From Petrosia ficiformis (lineage: Eukaryota; Porifera; Demospongiae; Haplosclerida; Petrosiidae), in assembly GCA_947044365.1 (NCBI GenBank), contig OX345636.1, positions 5,538,001 to 5,602,000 on the forward strand: a DNA stretch of 64,000 nt, read 5' to 3'. A program made the translations under genes and the position numbers. Positions within the stretch are counted from its first letter, which is position 1; each line of letters starts with the position of its first letter. Of this stretch, positions 10,062-22,073 are shown piece by piece. The notes beneath the pieces are model-generated. The model was not told the origin of the DNA, ran no database searches, and saw nothing but the letters and a program-made list of their open reading frames with translations.

Positions 10062-13000
10062 TTATGAAGGCAATACTATAGTATAATGAGTTAATCTACT
10101 AATCATCCACTTCTTCAAGTCAAGTGAAGGGATCCATTTAAACAATGGAGAGTTAAATTTGAAGTGATGGTGATGCCTGTCACTTTGTGCATGAAATACT
10201 TTGCTTTTTACTAACTGGTTAATTATTATGCTTTTGTCCTTATTAGAGTTTGCAACTGAGTGAGACCCTGAATCTGTTCTAACACTGTTACTTTCATCAA
10301 ACTGCACAAGAATCTTCTGTAGTGAACCCTGGCACTTGCCAACTCAAATAATTGACCCATCCACTTTGTTAGCTCCCAAACCTCTGATCACATCTTTACA
10401 CAGCCTATTCAGGTGTAGATCACATGGTATATTGTGACCGGGAAGTCCAGTGGTATTATAATGGTGCGAGACCACATGAGTTGTTGAGCTTGCCTTGGTG
10501 CCATGGTAAATTCTAGTTGGTAGAGCATGAGTAATACTTCATTGGAGTAATTTACTCTGTTAGAGGTTTTAAATAATGGTAGAAAGTTCAATAGCAATGT
10601 ATTATTCGAGTGCCATCTCCTTCTCGAATGGCATTTAGAAACTCCATGTATAGCAAACCCAGACTGAAAATTTCACTTGCATAGAGTAGTACTTGATCCC
10701 GCTTGTGTCATTACTTGGTGCATCTACATGGTATTTTATACTGCAAAAGTTATTCAGTATTGTTTTACAGATACAAGATAACAGATCTTCCTTTTCCTTA
10801 TCTGTTAAAAGCCAGGCATTTTCTGGAACAAACTGAGATGGACTATCCTCAAGTGAAGACATTCCAAGGACCTCCATAGCTGCAGTAAGAATGTGGCATG
10901 TTGATACTAGGAGGAAGAAATTTTCACATGCATTGGCATTTCTTTTTGGGTCCTTTACAACATTTTTTCGGTTAATGATATTTCTCAGCTGGTACAGTGT
11001 GCTGTGGTCTGATGATGAACACTTATACAAATGTTTCCATATGACCTACATGCATATATATAATAATATTTATAAATAAATATAATATATATATACCAGT
11101 GGTGGGGTAATGGTAATTGGTAATTGTGCCAAACTTACACACAAGAGGTACAGAAGTATTTAAGTGACACTTTGGAGGTGGAAGATGCAATGGAATATTG
11201 GAAGGTTAAGGAAAAAGAGTTTCCTTCACTTTCTCGTCTCGTAAAGCAAATTTTTTTCAGTTCCAGCTACATCTGCTCCGATCGAAAGGGTGTTCGGCCA
11301 AGGTGGCAAAATCTTAACACCACTGCGGAGTAGATTGAAACCAAAGAATTTAGAAACTTTAATTTTTCTTGAGATAAATTCACAATACATGTAATTAGAA
11401 AGTAATTGACATAGTAATTTGTAATGGTAATTGTAATTGGCAGGAAAGTAATTGTAATTGTAATTGATTACTCTTGAAAAATTAGTAATGGTAATGGTAA
11501 TGGTAATCATCAAAGACACAAGTAATTGTAATAGAAATTGATTACTTTAAGGCAGTAATTGCCACATGCATATACATATAAATATGTATAATAGTATACA
11601 AAGTTGTAAACACATATACTGTAATCACTAATCTAATATAACTTGTCCAATGCATGTAACGTAATCTTACAAACCAAGAGTATGACTATCTTCGTATGCC
11701 AATCCTCTAACACTGGTATGAGACCACATAGCTTTTCCACATTATTATCTGAACAGACACGATCCATCTGACTTCCTCTTGCTCTTGCAACTGTTAGCTG
11801 ATCTCCACCAAATAGCACTATATGGAAAGCACATTCTCTAATTGACACTGCTTCTGCATAATCTTCACTCACTGGAAACATTGACACTGACTCAATCTTT
11901 GGTACATACTGGTGATGGTGTTTCATAATCTCGATCGTATCTTTGTAATTGGTCTCATTTTTGAGTAGAACACCTAGTGGAACCTATAACATGAAACCAA
12001 GTTTAATAAATATCAATCTAAACATTAATTCAGTGCATATAGCAACTTACAACATACGACTTTTTTGCCATTTCTGCAGAGTATTTATGAGGTATAACCA
12101 TACCAGCAAAAGTTGTCGTAAAAAAAGGAAGGTGTGTAATGAGTATATCCTTCATTAAAAACATAAAATTATTTGCAGCACTTCATCATCATCAGCATAA
12201 CGTAGTAGAACATCAACAGCTAACTTTGGTGAAAGGGGAAGAGAAATAGTCTCATCAGGTACGGTACTAAAATCCATAATTATGGTCTTTAACTGCATAC
12301 GAATTGAAATAATGTAGCGACTTTGCTTGATTACCAATACTCATGTAACGAGGCTTGATAGTTGAGTCCAGGTTATCTCCAACAAGTTTAAATCTACACC
12401 ACGGTATACCAATACAGATCAGAAGATGGATAAGGCTGTTGTTTCTGACACTCAATTGCAGACATTCTTGAGTGGACATTTGAAAAAGAATTTTTGGAAG
12501 AGCTTGCAGATATGGATATTTCTGAATTTGAATCTGTTGATATAGAAGAAAAAGATGGAGGAGGATTGCTGATTTCACTAGTATTGGCTGTTGCAGTTAT
12601 GCTACCACTAGATTGCACCATTCCTGCTGACAAAGATGTAGACAAAATGTATGGAGTAGATTCCATGAATTCAGTGAAGTCCATTCCCATTACTGTTTTT
12701 GATGGAGAATACCCTTGGTTGACATACTATGATAAAAAGGCATAAGTTTGCTGATTGTTATCAATACTTATATGATTTTCTAATACTTTTATACTTTCAG
12801 TAGAGCCTCACGCCATTCATGTACTTCACTATCATGATGCTCTCCCGTCTTGTTTAGAGTATTAATGAGTGACCGGTGAGAAACCGACAGGTTTAATTTT
12901 TGTAACCTGCTAAAAACCTATAATTTGCTTATAATTACATTTCTATATACACAAGAATCATACATAATAATTACCTTTTTAGATGAATGACTAGCATAAA

Positions 13001-13832
13001 AAATGAAGGAGATAATTTTTTGTACAGCAGACATCGATGCTCTTCTATGTTTTAGAATCATTGCAGCACACATTCCAATAACTGAGTTAGCATTTCTAAC
13101 TCTTTAATAAAGGAATTCCACTTAAATGTAGAAAACTCTGATTTTTCTTTTTTTCTCAACAAACTAGTCATACTATCAGAGCACAGCAGAGTAATCTCCT
13201 TCTGGAGTGTACTACCAATGAATGCAACCAGAGCACATTTTAGGGTTTTTCTAGCATTTCTGGGCAATAGCTTTAGCTTTTCCTCGAGCCAGACTCTTCC
13301 CTATATATTTCCAAGATAGTGTTAACTTGTAACGAACGGGCTTCTGTTTGTATTTAATCTCCATCTGTATAATTATAATTATAATAATATCAAGTGATAA
13401 TAGTTAAACAATAACATGCCCCATTACATCAGGAGAATTTGTTTCCTGTTCAGTAGTAGCAGTTCTACTACGTTTCTGAGAAATTGGTTGCTTTCTGGTT
13501 CGTTTCCGAATAATCTCGGTACTGATAGAAGAACATTCTTTGTCAGCTAGAGTTTGTGGCAAAACTTCAAATACTACACTTAAGCCATCGAGCTGATCTT
13601 TTTGTTTGTTGTGATGCGTTTTCAGTACTTTAAAGCACTTGCAACATACAAAACCCTGGAGTAAAACTAATTTATTAACAGAACATTCTGTATTCTTTAG
13701 CTTAAGATCAATCAGCTGCTCGAGGATAGGAACAATAATCTTTGTCTTTTCAGTTTGGAGATTTCTTCTTTTAGATCCTTTATCAAAATAGAGACCACAA
13801 CAGAAGCAGAAAGAAAGATTTGTATCTGCCAT
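10062..13832 (-). CDS. DUF6589-type transposon protein with N-terminal CxxC zinc finger
   Basis: A multi-exon minus-strand gene starts at ATG 13832 (MADTNLSFCFCCGLYFDKGS). The first exon has a CxxC pair and, 45 residues later, CCKCF, forming a four-cysteine finger, followed by a basic RKRTRKQP region. Further exons read in order MPRNARKTLKCALVAFIGS (13267), IGMCAAMILKHRRAS (13065), LQKLNLSVSHRSLINTL (~12905), FKLVGDNLDSTIKPRYMSIG (~12400, candidate catalytic Asp), VPDETISLPLSP (~12260), YVPKIESVSMFPV and FGGDQLTVARARG with EDWHTK (~11910-11640), then TLYQLRNIINRKNVV and NACENFFLLVSTCHILTAAM (11030). The GDNLD, GGDQLT and DWHTK landmarks are those I associate with DUF6589. A hAT fragment interrupts the gene between 11099 and about 11545, probably within an intron or as a disruption. 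Full integrity could not be established. Confidence 0.7.
11099..11560 (+). mobile_element. hAT transposon remnant (C-terminal dimerisation domain)
   Basis: Starts CCAGTGGTGGGGTAATGG, typical of hAT ends. The coding remnant reads YWKVKEKEFPSLSRLVKQ, then in a second frame after a T-run VPATSAPIERVFGQGGKIL and TPLRSRLKPKNLETLIFL, which is the hAT-C dimerisation domain. The remainder is a cluster of (G)TAATTG repeats on both sides (11398-11560) typical of hAT subterminal regions. The right terminus and an 8-bp target duplication were not identified. The element lies inside the DUF6589 transposon, so it is a younger insertion. Confidence 0.8.
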
Positions 13833-13930
13833 TTATATAGTGCTGCAGGACATTGCACTTGCAGGTTTTGTTTACCACGAGTAATGAATATCAATAGTAT
13901 ATGTTTTGGTGCACCAACTTACCGATGACT

Positions 13931-14617
13931 TATAACCCCTTCAGTTTTATAATGTTGTAATTTTACAACATCCTGTCAGAGAGGAAGTGTATCCAACTTA
14001 ATAAAATACTAAATTCAAACTGCAATTTACAGGATCTTGAATGTACCACACCCTAAATTACTGTAGATTACGAGAGTATGGCAATGTGGTGGCGGCATGT
14101 CGGCATTCTATTGTCAAAAACGCCCATGCTTTGTTGGATGTGGTCGGGCGGTGCTTTGATTCAAGTGTCCGCCCTTTGATGTTACTTTGAAGTTAGCTTA
14201 GGGTACTTAAAAAAAAAAGTAAAAGGAGATCAGAATGGGACGTTGATGTATGTGTGATGTATAGACTTGCTTTCTAGTTATAATTAGTTCTAGTGAGAGA
14301 GAAAGAGATGTTGAGAGAATAAGTGAAAAATACCGTTTGCTTGCAGACTTGAGTGGATGCTGTGCTTGCAGTAATTGGTAAGCAAGGTTGAAGTGAGTGT
14401 TAGATTGCTCCATGAGGTCTAGAAAGTTGCAAAGAAGCTGCATTCAGTTACATCTGTGATGCTGAATCACACCTCACACATTATGCACTATAGCCACACC
14501 CAATAATAATTTGCTAACTTTGTTTTCAAGGAATCTACAGTAATTTGGGGTGTGGTACATCCTACACTTTCTCTCTGACAGGAAGTTGTAAAATTGCAAC
14601 CTGAAAGGGGTGTTATA
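13931..14617. mobile_element. MITE with ~60 bp inverted ends
   Basis: Left arm TATAACCCCTTCAG with GTCAGAGAGGAAGTGT; the right arm is its near reverse complement (ACACTTTCTCTCTGAC ... GGGGTGTTATA). The arms extend inward to ACCACACCC and CTGTAGATT. The interior has no gene. A short piece of the same family (AAATTATTATTGGATGTGGC) also lies just left of the RecQ/DUF6589 transposon at ~8495-8515. Confidence 0.7.
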
Positions 14618-14714
14618 TAATAATTATTAAGTAGTTTGATCAGCCCAACATTCAAGTTAAAAGATTTTGCTAGGCGGTGTTTACAGTGAAGCTGATATTC
14701 AATCGAGTTTTATA

Positions 14715-14873
14715 ATGTCTACTGGTGAGTGAATTATCATAATAGGTATCTGTATAACTTTTCCTGTTGCATGGAAACAACTTGATAAATAAGTTATTCC
14801 TACTCTCTTAATTAAACTTGAATTACACAATTACAAGAAGTTGTGTGTGTACTAAATAGTAGATAAATATATA

Positions 14874-14904
<31 letters not shown>

Positions 14905-17900
14905 ATGTATATATATACACATTTATTAAATATTATGTGTTACTTGTCATTAGTCCCGCGCAGCCAGCTCATCTGTTTTCTGCTCTATGAGCGAGGGATG
15001 GTCTGGTATATAGCTATTGTATGTCTCGTTCTGAGAGCCACCGGAAGTAACGCTGTGTTCAAGTACTGAAAGTAGGATGTGATACTCGAAAGTGATCTCC
15101 CCTGCAATAAAAAACTGATAGGAATAATCCATTATGTACTTATTAAATACTTACCATGTTTTAACACAGTGTGCTTTGTTAACAGCAAGGGCAACAATTC
15201 TCTCTCTGTAGGGTCTACTAAGAAGCATATTTCAAAAAGTTGGATTATTTATAATGAACACTTCCACATACTTTCTTAACTGCTTCAGGGTATACTTGAG
15301 CGTCTCAAATAAATTCAGCTGTTATACATTTCATGACAAACTTATCTCATTGTTCAATCATTATTGCTGTGAGAGGACTAATACAAACCACTATGCTACC
15401 TTGACAACCTATATATAATTATAATAATTATTATAACACTGATTATTATAAAAAATAATTATACATGATTTATATAATTATATTTTTATAGAATAATATT
15501 AATAGCCAAGTCTCTAGAAGTGAAATGCAAATGGTAATATGCCATATATAAAGCGACTTCCCATATCCAGTTAGAAGAGACACGAAAACATCCCTGCCAC
15601 CCAAAAAAGTTAAAATAGACTCTTTTCGTTAATCCTTAAGATAAAGAAGTCCACAAAAACGTACTGCGTCATGTAATGCTTTTTTCACCAAATCCATGTT
15701 CTCTATACTTTCTCAGTAACACGTGCTTTACACCTACTTTTAGTGCTTGAACACGACGTACTTCTGGTGCCTCTCAGAACGAGACATATAATAGCTATAT
15801 ACCAGACCATCCTTCGCTTGTAGAGTGGAAAAGAGATGGGCTGGCTACATGAGACTAACTTGTCATGTTATTACAATCATGCATTTATTGTTTATTATCA
15901 GGAAAATATCAGATGAAATGGAGGCTTCGCCACACCACTGTAGTTCGCACTAATAAATTAGTTTGTTGGGGAGGAAACCAAAATGACCTTCCTATGGTAC
16001 ATTATAATGACGAGAAGAGAAAGTTTACATCATCTGTTGATATATTTCATCTACCTACCTTAAAGTGGGAGAGGAAACCTACTACAGCTATTCCGCCTGC
16101 AGGAGTGATGGACTATGCTTGTACAAACTTAAGAGACAGTATATTGTATTTTGGTGGTACCTGTAAACCACTTCAGTGTTTTCATAATGATTTATTTGAA
16201 CTCAACACTCTTACTAATGAATGGAGAGAAATTATCAACATTTCTCCTGATAATGGACCAATGGAGAAAAGTGGCTGTGGAATGATATCATTTAACATGA
16301 ACAGAGAAAATAATTTGCTAGTAATTGGAGGGTTTGGACCTATACCAATCACTACTCAAACTGGTTCTCAGTATATTCCTCATCCTAACATTCCAAACCG
16401 TTGCTATACAAATGAAATACATGCTATGCGTGTCAATTCATCACCAGGTATTGCATGACTAACATAATGTATTACATCATAATAATATTACCTATTTCCT
16501 CAGGTCAATGGATAGTACCTATCATAACAGGCGATCGTCCACAACCATTTTCTCATTTCAGTATCAACACACTACCTGGAAATAAAAGTGTTATATTTGG
16601 AGGGGGTACTGTTGATGAGACTGGATTTCATCGTGTTAATGACTTATTTTTTTTATCATTCTCTGAGAATGGAATAGTGAGTTGCTGAGCTAAACAGATT
16701 CCACGTTTGTACATAGTTGTATTGGTTTTCTTTTCTTGTGTAGTCTTTTGTTTGTATCATTCTTGATGTATTCTCTATAATTCTAATTCTAATCCTCTGG
16801 TTTCATTTTGTTATCATAATGAGACAGTTATCATGTACTGTTAAATCTTCATTCATTTTGTTCATTACAATGAAGTAACTTATTCCCAAGTTGTAATTCT
16901 GAACATAACCTATGTATTTCATAATATTTGTGTTTGATAAACTATTGTGTGACGTAATCACATGATTGTTAATCATTTATTGCACTGAAGCGTACATGTT
17001 CTCTTTGTTAGTGGATAACAATGACTCAAAACTTTAAACACACACCCCATATTAATGATACATTAATTAGTCACTTTGTTTTCTCATCTTTATAAAATTA
17101 TATTGATATTAATAGCAACTCCATCATGATGCATAACTAATTCTGTAGGATTTTCAGAAAGTAGTCAAAACATCCGATAGATGGCCCAAGGCAAGGGATG
17201 ATCACACCAGTACTATCATCTATACTATATCATCAAATCAACAAATGGTATCTCATTTGATGGTACTGGGAGGATTGGATGATGATAATCAAACACTAAG
17301 CGATTGTTGGATATTGAATTTATCTAGTTTTATCTGGTATCAGGTAATGTACACAACATGACAAGTAATACATTGTTGCCTATAAATTAATTTATTTTGG
17401 TATCAGTTTAGTTATCAACATTAAGGTAACATTACAGCGGAAGCGAGAAACCATACAATTGCCCATTAATTATATTCATACTTTATTCATGAAATTTATT
17501 TTGTGGATGTACTATGTGCATATAGAAGTGCGTTAAATATACATTCCTGTAGTATTATCTCTGCCATAATGAATCAAAATCAGTGGGTTGTACTGAGGTA
17601 CATTTATTTCAACTCTAATAATTCGTACAGCTATGAAACATTAATTAGAGAACCAAAACGTGGGGAAACAATTCTATGAAGTGATTTAGCGATACTCTTA
17701 CGTTCTCTGGAGATATGTGGAGATACTTGTTGACTATGTATAATACCTTTGAAACAGGAAGAGATATCAAGAAATACCTTCATAGAACTGTAGATCTTAA
17801 TAAGTTATTCATGTAAAGCAACTTTCCAATCTCTATGTTGTGTACTTTGTATTAAAAATGTATCTTTGTTATAGTTTTTTTTTAATGCTTTTAACTCTAG

Positions 17901-20900
17901 AATGTAACAAGGTAATGACTTGAAATTTTCACTATCAATAAACCACAGTAAGGTACTGTTAATTATAAAACAAAATAATGAACAACAATGACGATAATAG
18001 TAAAAAACTTTTGAACTATGAATATCATTAACGTCACCGTAACGCCACCTTAATCAAATTCTGGTAGCTATATCACAAACATGAGTTAAAAGTGTTATCA
18101 ATACATTTCTACTAACTGAAACATACTCTTTCATGCACTAATAATATTATAATGATGTGTTCCTCTTTTATAACATATACCATATAGCGAGTTTTTTGGC
18201 GAAGGAATAATTTTGGGGAATTAGCAAATTTGAAAAATTCGCCAAATTAAAATACAGTTAAATTTCAGCTATTGCAAACTTGTCACTAGTGATACATCAA
18301 GTAGATTTTCTCTGACAACAGTATCCCTATTGTCTGGTAGATGTGGTATCCTGTAAGTCTTACAGTGCTTTCTCTATAACCCACACTATAGCTCCATTGT
18401 CAAAAGTGGGCATGGTTAGTAACATGTGCTTGAAACATCACATTTCATCTAGCCAATATACAAATTTTTGCAATTTATCCAAAATTTCTTTTTATCAAAA
18501 ATACCTGCTACACAGTAGTTTGTATATTAATTTATTCATCTCTTTAGATAAATCTACCGGATTCAATCACCAAGAGATATGACCACTCTATGTCAACATA
18601 CTATATATCAAAAGAAACATTTTGGATTGTACTAACTGGAGGTAGCAGTGCATATAAACCATCAACTAATACAGTTCAACCAATCACTGGATCTAATATT
18701 CTAGTGATCATTGAATTAGGTATGATAATTAGTATACATTTCATGTAATATATTATTAATAGTGAACATTATCATGCATGGTCACTGGAATGTGTACAGT
18801 GTAAGACATACATGATTATTAAAGCTTTATGAAAATCTAGCTTCATTTATACACGATAATAATGATATATTTGTAATTACCAATTATGAGTTATTCAAGT
18901 ATCCTTTGATTCATAAATAAAGCCTGTCAGTCTATTTTCTGTTGATTCTTTCTGTTATGAGAGACACTGACACCAGTTAATTACATTCCTTAGTCCTATC
19001 AGTTATTATAAGAATGTTTACTTAGTAACAGCATAATAATCAACAACCATCACTATTCTATATATTTCAAGTATCACCAGTTAATTAAATGCCTTAGCCT
19101 CTTGAGTATTATTACAGCATTACTACAAGAATCATAGGACTGTAATATATATTGTATAGAAAATAAATCGATCTATCATTCTATAGTTTTGTCTGCTATC
19201 ATATGAGACTGACTCTGCTAAAACCAATTGTATGGATCAAAATATAATTTGGAGATATGATCAAAAATAGACATGCACTTCTGAATTACTCGGGCATGTT
19301 TTATTACATGTATATAAAAAACATCACATTTTCAGATACGTTCAGTGAATCTTTGAGACCTCTCTTTGCTAGCCACTGCTAAATAAATTGTTACCGTAAA
19401 GTGGGATATTTTCACGGGGTCTAATTTTTGTGTTAATTGCCATACAGAGTCATTCCACAAATATTTAACTCACAAAAATTTATTTTCGTGGGAGGAGTTT
19501 GAGCAATATTAGTTGTAAAACAAAATTTTAACTAACAAAAATACAATATCAATCAAAACACAAAAATGAGACCCCACAAAAATATTCGCTACACGGTAAT
19601 AATGATTACAAAATTGATTTAATTGAGTTTTCCTCCAAATTAAGTATTTGTGACTGCAATTGTCACTGTAGCTTTGTCTTTTACATGGTTGGCATGTATA
19701 ATAATTATTCATTGTAGAGCTAATTAAATGCTCTATTCCAGGTAAGACAAAAAAAAAAAACTATTTCAAAATCTTCATCCATAAGACCGGTTTTTGCAGA
19801 GCTGGTATATGTGTATTTCTCCAAATGAAGTATTTGCGACAGTCGTTCAATCGCTCACTGTAGTTTTGTCTATTACATGATTGTGATGTATAATAATTAT
19901 TCATTGTAGAGCTAATTAAACACTCTATTCAGTTAAGACAAAAAAAAATCTTTAAAATCTTGATCCGCAAGACCGGTTTTTGCAGAACTGGTATATGTGT
20001 ACATGTGTATATGTATAACTCTGTTTTTATATTTGTACATACATATTGATAGTTATGTACATCATTATTAACATACATAGACACATGCACACCTGCCTGC
20101 CTATATTAGTACAGACATTCATGTATGATTATATTTATTTGTCTTAGTATGTATTGATGTATGGAAGTATATACCTTAAGGACAGGTTTAATTACGAGTA
20201 CTTAACTTTGCGATTTGGCTACCCCTCACATTTTGCTGGTACTAATAATTGCGGAATCGCAAAAATAACAACCACACCCACTAATTATACCCAAAATATT
20301 AAAGTTATTCTTCAACAACAGATAATTATTGTAATCAACAGTTACTTACTACATTATTTTACACAGTGCAAAAGTCACTGCAATGGTTATAGATACTCAC
20401 CATCGAAGGTCGCCTTTAGTGCAGGGTGGCTTAGAAATCCCAATCCAGGTCATTGTAGAAATGGATTTGACTGAAAAAAATCGACATGCCTTGACAGGTA
20501 TGAGACTCTAGTTGGCGAAAAATACAAAGAGCCAGTGGATGGTAAATTTGAAGACGCAACAGACTCTATTCTACAAAGATTGAAAGAGCCAGAAGACAGT
20601 GGAGACGATGCGGACTCGAACTCTGACCTAGACTCATAGTTCATGTTTGTTTGTTATTTCTAATTACTCGAAAATTCTAAATTACTCTTACGAAATATTC
20701 AATATTTGCCGGTATTACGTATTGTGGTTTTGCCCCAAATCGCAAAATTCGCAATTAATAGTACCGTTATTAAACGTATCCCTAAGGTATATAATATGTG
20801 ATTCTTATATTACTGTGTACATGTAGTAAATATCTAATCTTCATTACTCATAAATATATTCATCAATGGATATAAAATGTAATGAATGTCATTACTGAAA

Positions 20901-22010
20901 CCTAATAAGTTTCACACATATACCAAAGGTTGTTCCAAGAAATGTAGAGCAGTGATATTAGCCCCACCCAGAGCCATCCATCTATGTACATGTATATATA
21001 TATAAACCATAGTATATATTTGTTTAATCCACTTCGTCAGAATCAACAATTTTGCTCCATTCATGGTGTTTGCGATTCAGTATATATATCATGGTCTACA
21101 TTGCAGTGGAGTTGGGGCTAGTATCAAACACACTGCAATTATTAGTGAAGATGAAGAAAAGAAATTGTGGGAATATGGATTGGATAATCTAAAGTCATTG
21201 CAGAGAGCTGTATTTTACTTCATAGGGAAGAGATTCTGTTTTCATGGGGGCAAAGAACAAAGAAATCTAAATCCTACACAGTTTACTCGTTCTTACAGTC
21301 CAGACTGCATTACTGATGTAGAGTAGGGTTCCAAAAACCATGATGGTCGAGTGAAAGATCTACACTTTGAAACGCTTTGAAAACAAGGAAGTACCTTGTC
21401 CTGCTGTACCAGAGAACAGGCCAAACTTCTTAATGGATCTGTATTTAGCTAAATTGCCTAAAATTGCATTTTAAAAATATATTCTTTATTTACGACCAAA
21501 GCATATAACACTATCTAATCCAGAAAAGCATGACAATGTAGCAGTAAGTTAAAATAGCTTGAGGACAATGGTTAAAGATATGTGTGCCGAAGTAAAAATT
21601 TTGGGGAAGAACAGAACCTATGAGAATATTTCCACAGACCAGTACAAAGAAGTCAGTAAAGTTTTTATGTCAAATTTAAAAAGTTCTCAAAGTGTACAAG
21701 TTGGTATCAATCCAATGTATGGGTTTTTAGGAGGTATTAATGGCTGTTCTAATGGCAACATAACAGTTAACTTTCCTTCTGAGTGATTACAATTTTGAAA
21801 ACATTTCATTCCTGTGTGATATCTATAATCCCTAGGGGATATAGTATATTCATGCTGTATCACATATATTGCAACGGCGGTCATTTTGATTCATTTGGTT
21901 TCCATACTATAATACAATATAATCATACACCTGGGGGTTGATATACTGTGGATTCTGTGGTTTTGGAGAGTGGTTATACTGTATATACCACCCCTGTAGG
22001 ATGATATCAC

Positions 22011-22073
<63 letters not shown>

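Larger units (their letters stand above)
8545..13924. mobile_element. RecQ helicase + DUF6589 DNA transposon with TIRs
   Basis: The two ends are inverted copies of each other over ~80 bp. 8545 onward reads CGGTAAGTTGGTCCACCAAA, and the reverse complement of the end at 13924 reads CGGTAAGTTGGTGCACCAAA. Both continue with a conserved GTAAACAAAACCTGCAAGTG block and a TATATAAATGGC box that coincides with each gene's ATG. Inside are a RecQ-like helicase (plus) and a DUF6589-type gene (minus), meeting tail to tail near 10 kb. No target-site duplication is visible: the flanks are AAAGA on the left and ATGAC on the right. A lineage of Academ transposons carrying helicases (AcademH) has been described. 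Whether this element belongs there needs a database comparison. Confidence 0.8.
15902..18719 (+). other. Six-blade Kelch propeller region (exons 2-5)
   Basis: Six hydrophobic-Gly-Gly signatures spaced 40-70 residues apart mark the blades: LVCWGGN, ILYFGGT, LLVIGGFG, VIFGGGT, LMVLGGLD and IVLTGGSS. Each is followed by an acidic or Asn-rich loop and, further on, an aromatic residue such as LKWERKP, NEWREI or FIWYQ, as in Kelch repeats. Such propellers bind protein partners. The last Kelch exon ends in phase 1 and joins in frame to the coiled-coil exon 7.6 kb downstream, which is the main argument for a single gene. Confidence 0.85.

Noticed and set aside
12494..12745. 83-codon plus-strand ORF with acidic start (MEELADMDISEFES)
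   Set aside because: Antisense to DUF6589-type exons whose minus-strand reading contains the GDNLD motif next to it.
8545..13924. Host RecQ gene adjacent to a transposon
   Set aside because: The helicase start lies within ~80 bp of a TIR that is mirrored at the other gene's start, and helicase fragments recur inside a second TIR element at 14951-15857.
21063..21786. A host DUF3504 gene (KCTD1/QRICH1-like)
   Set aside because: Multiple stops, the missing NHSLR core, and a second decayed copy in the window indicate a repeat element.
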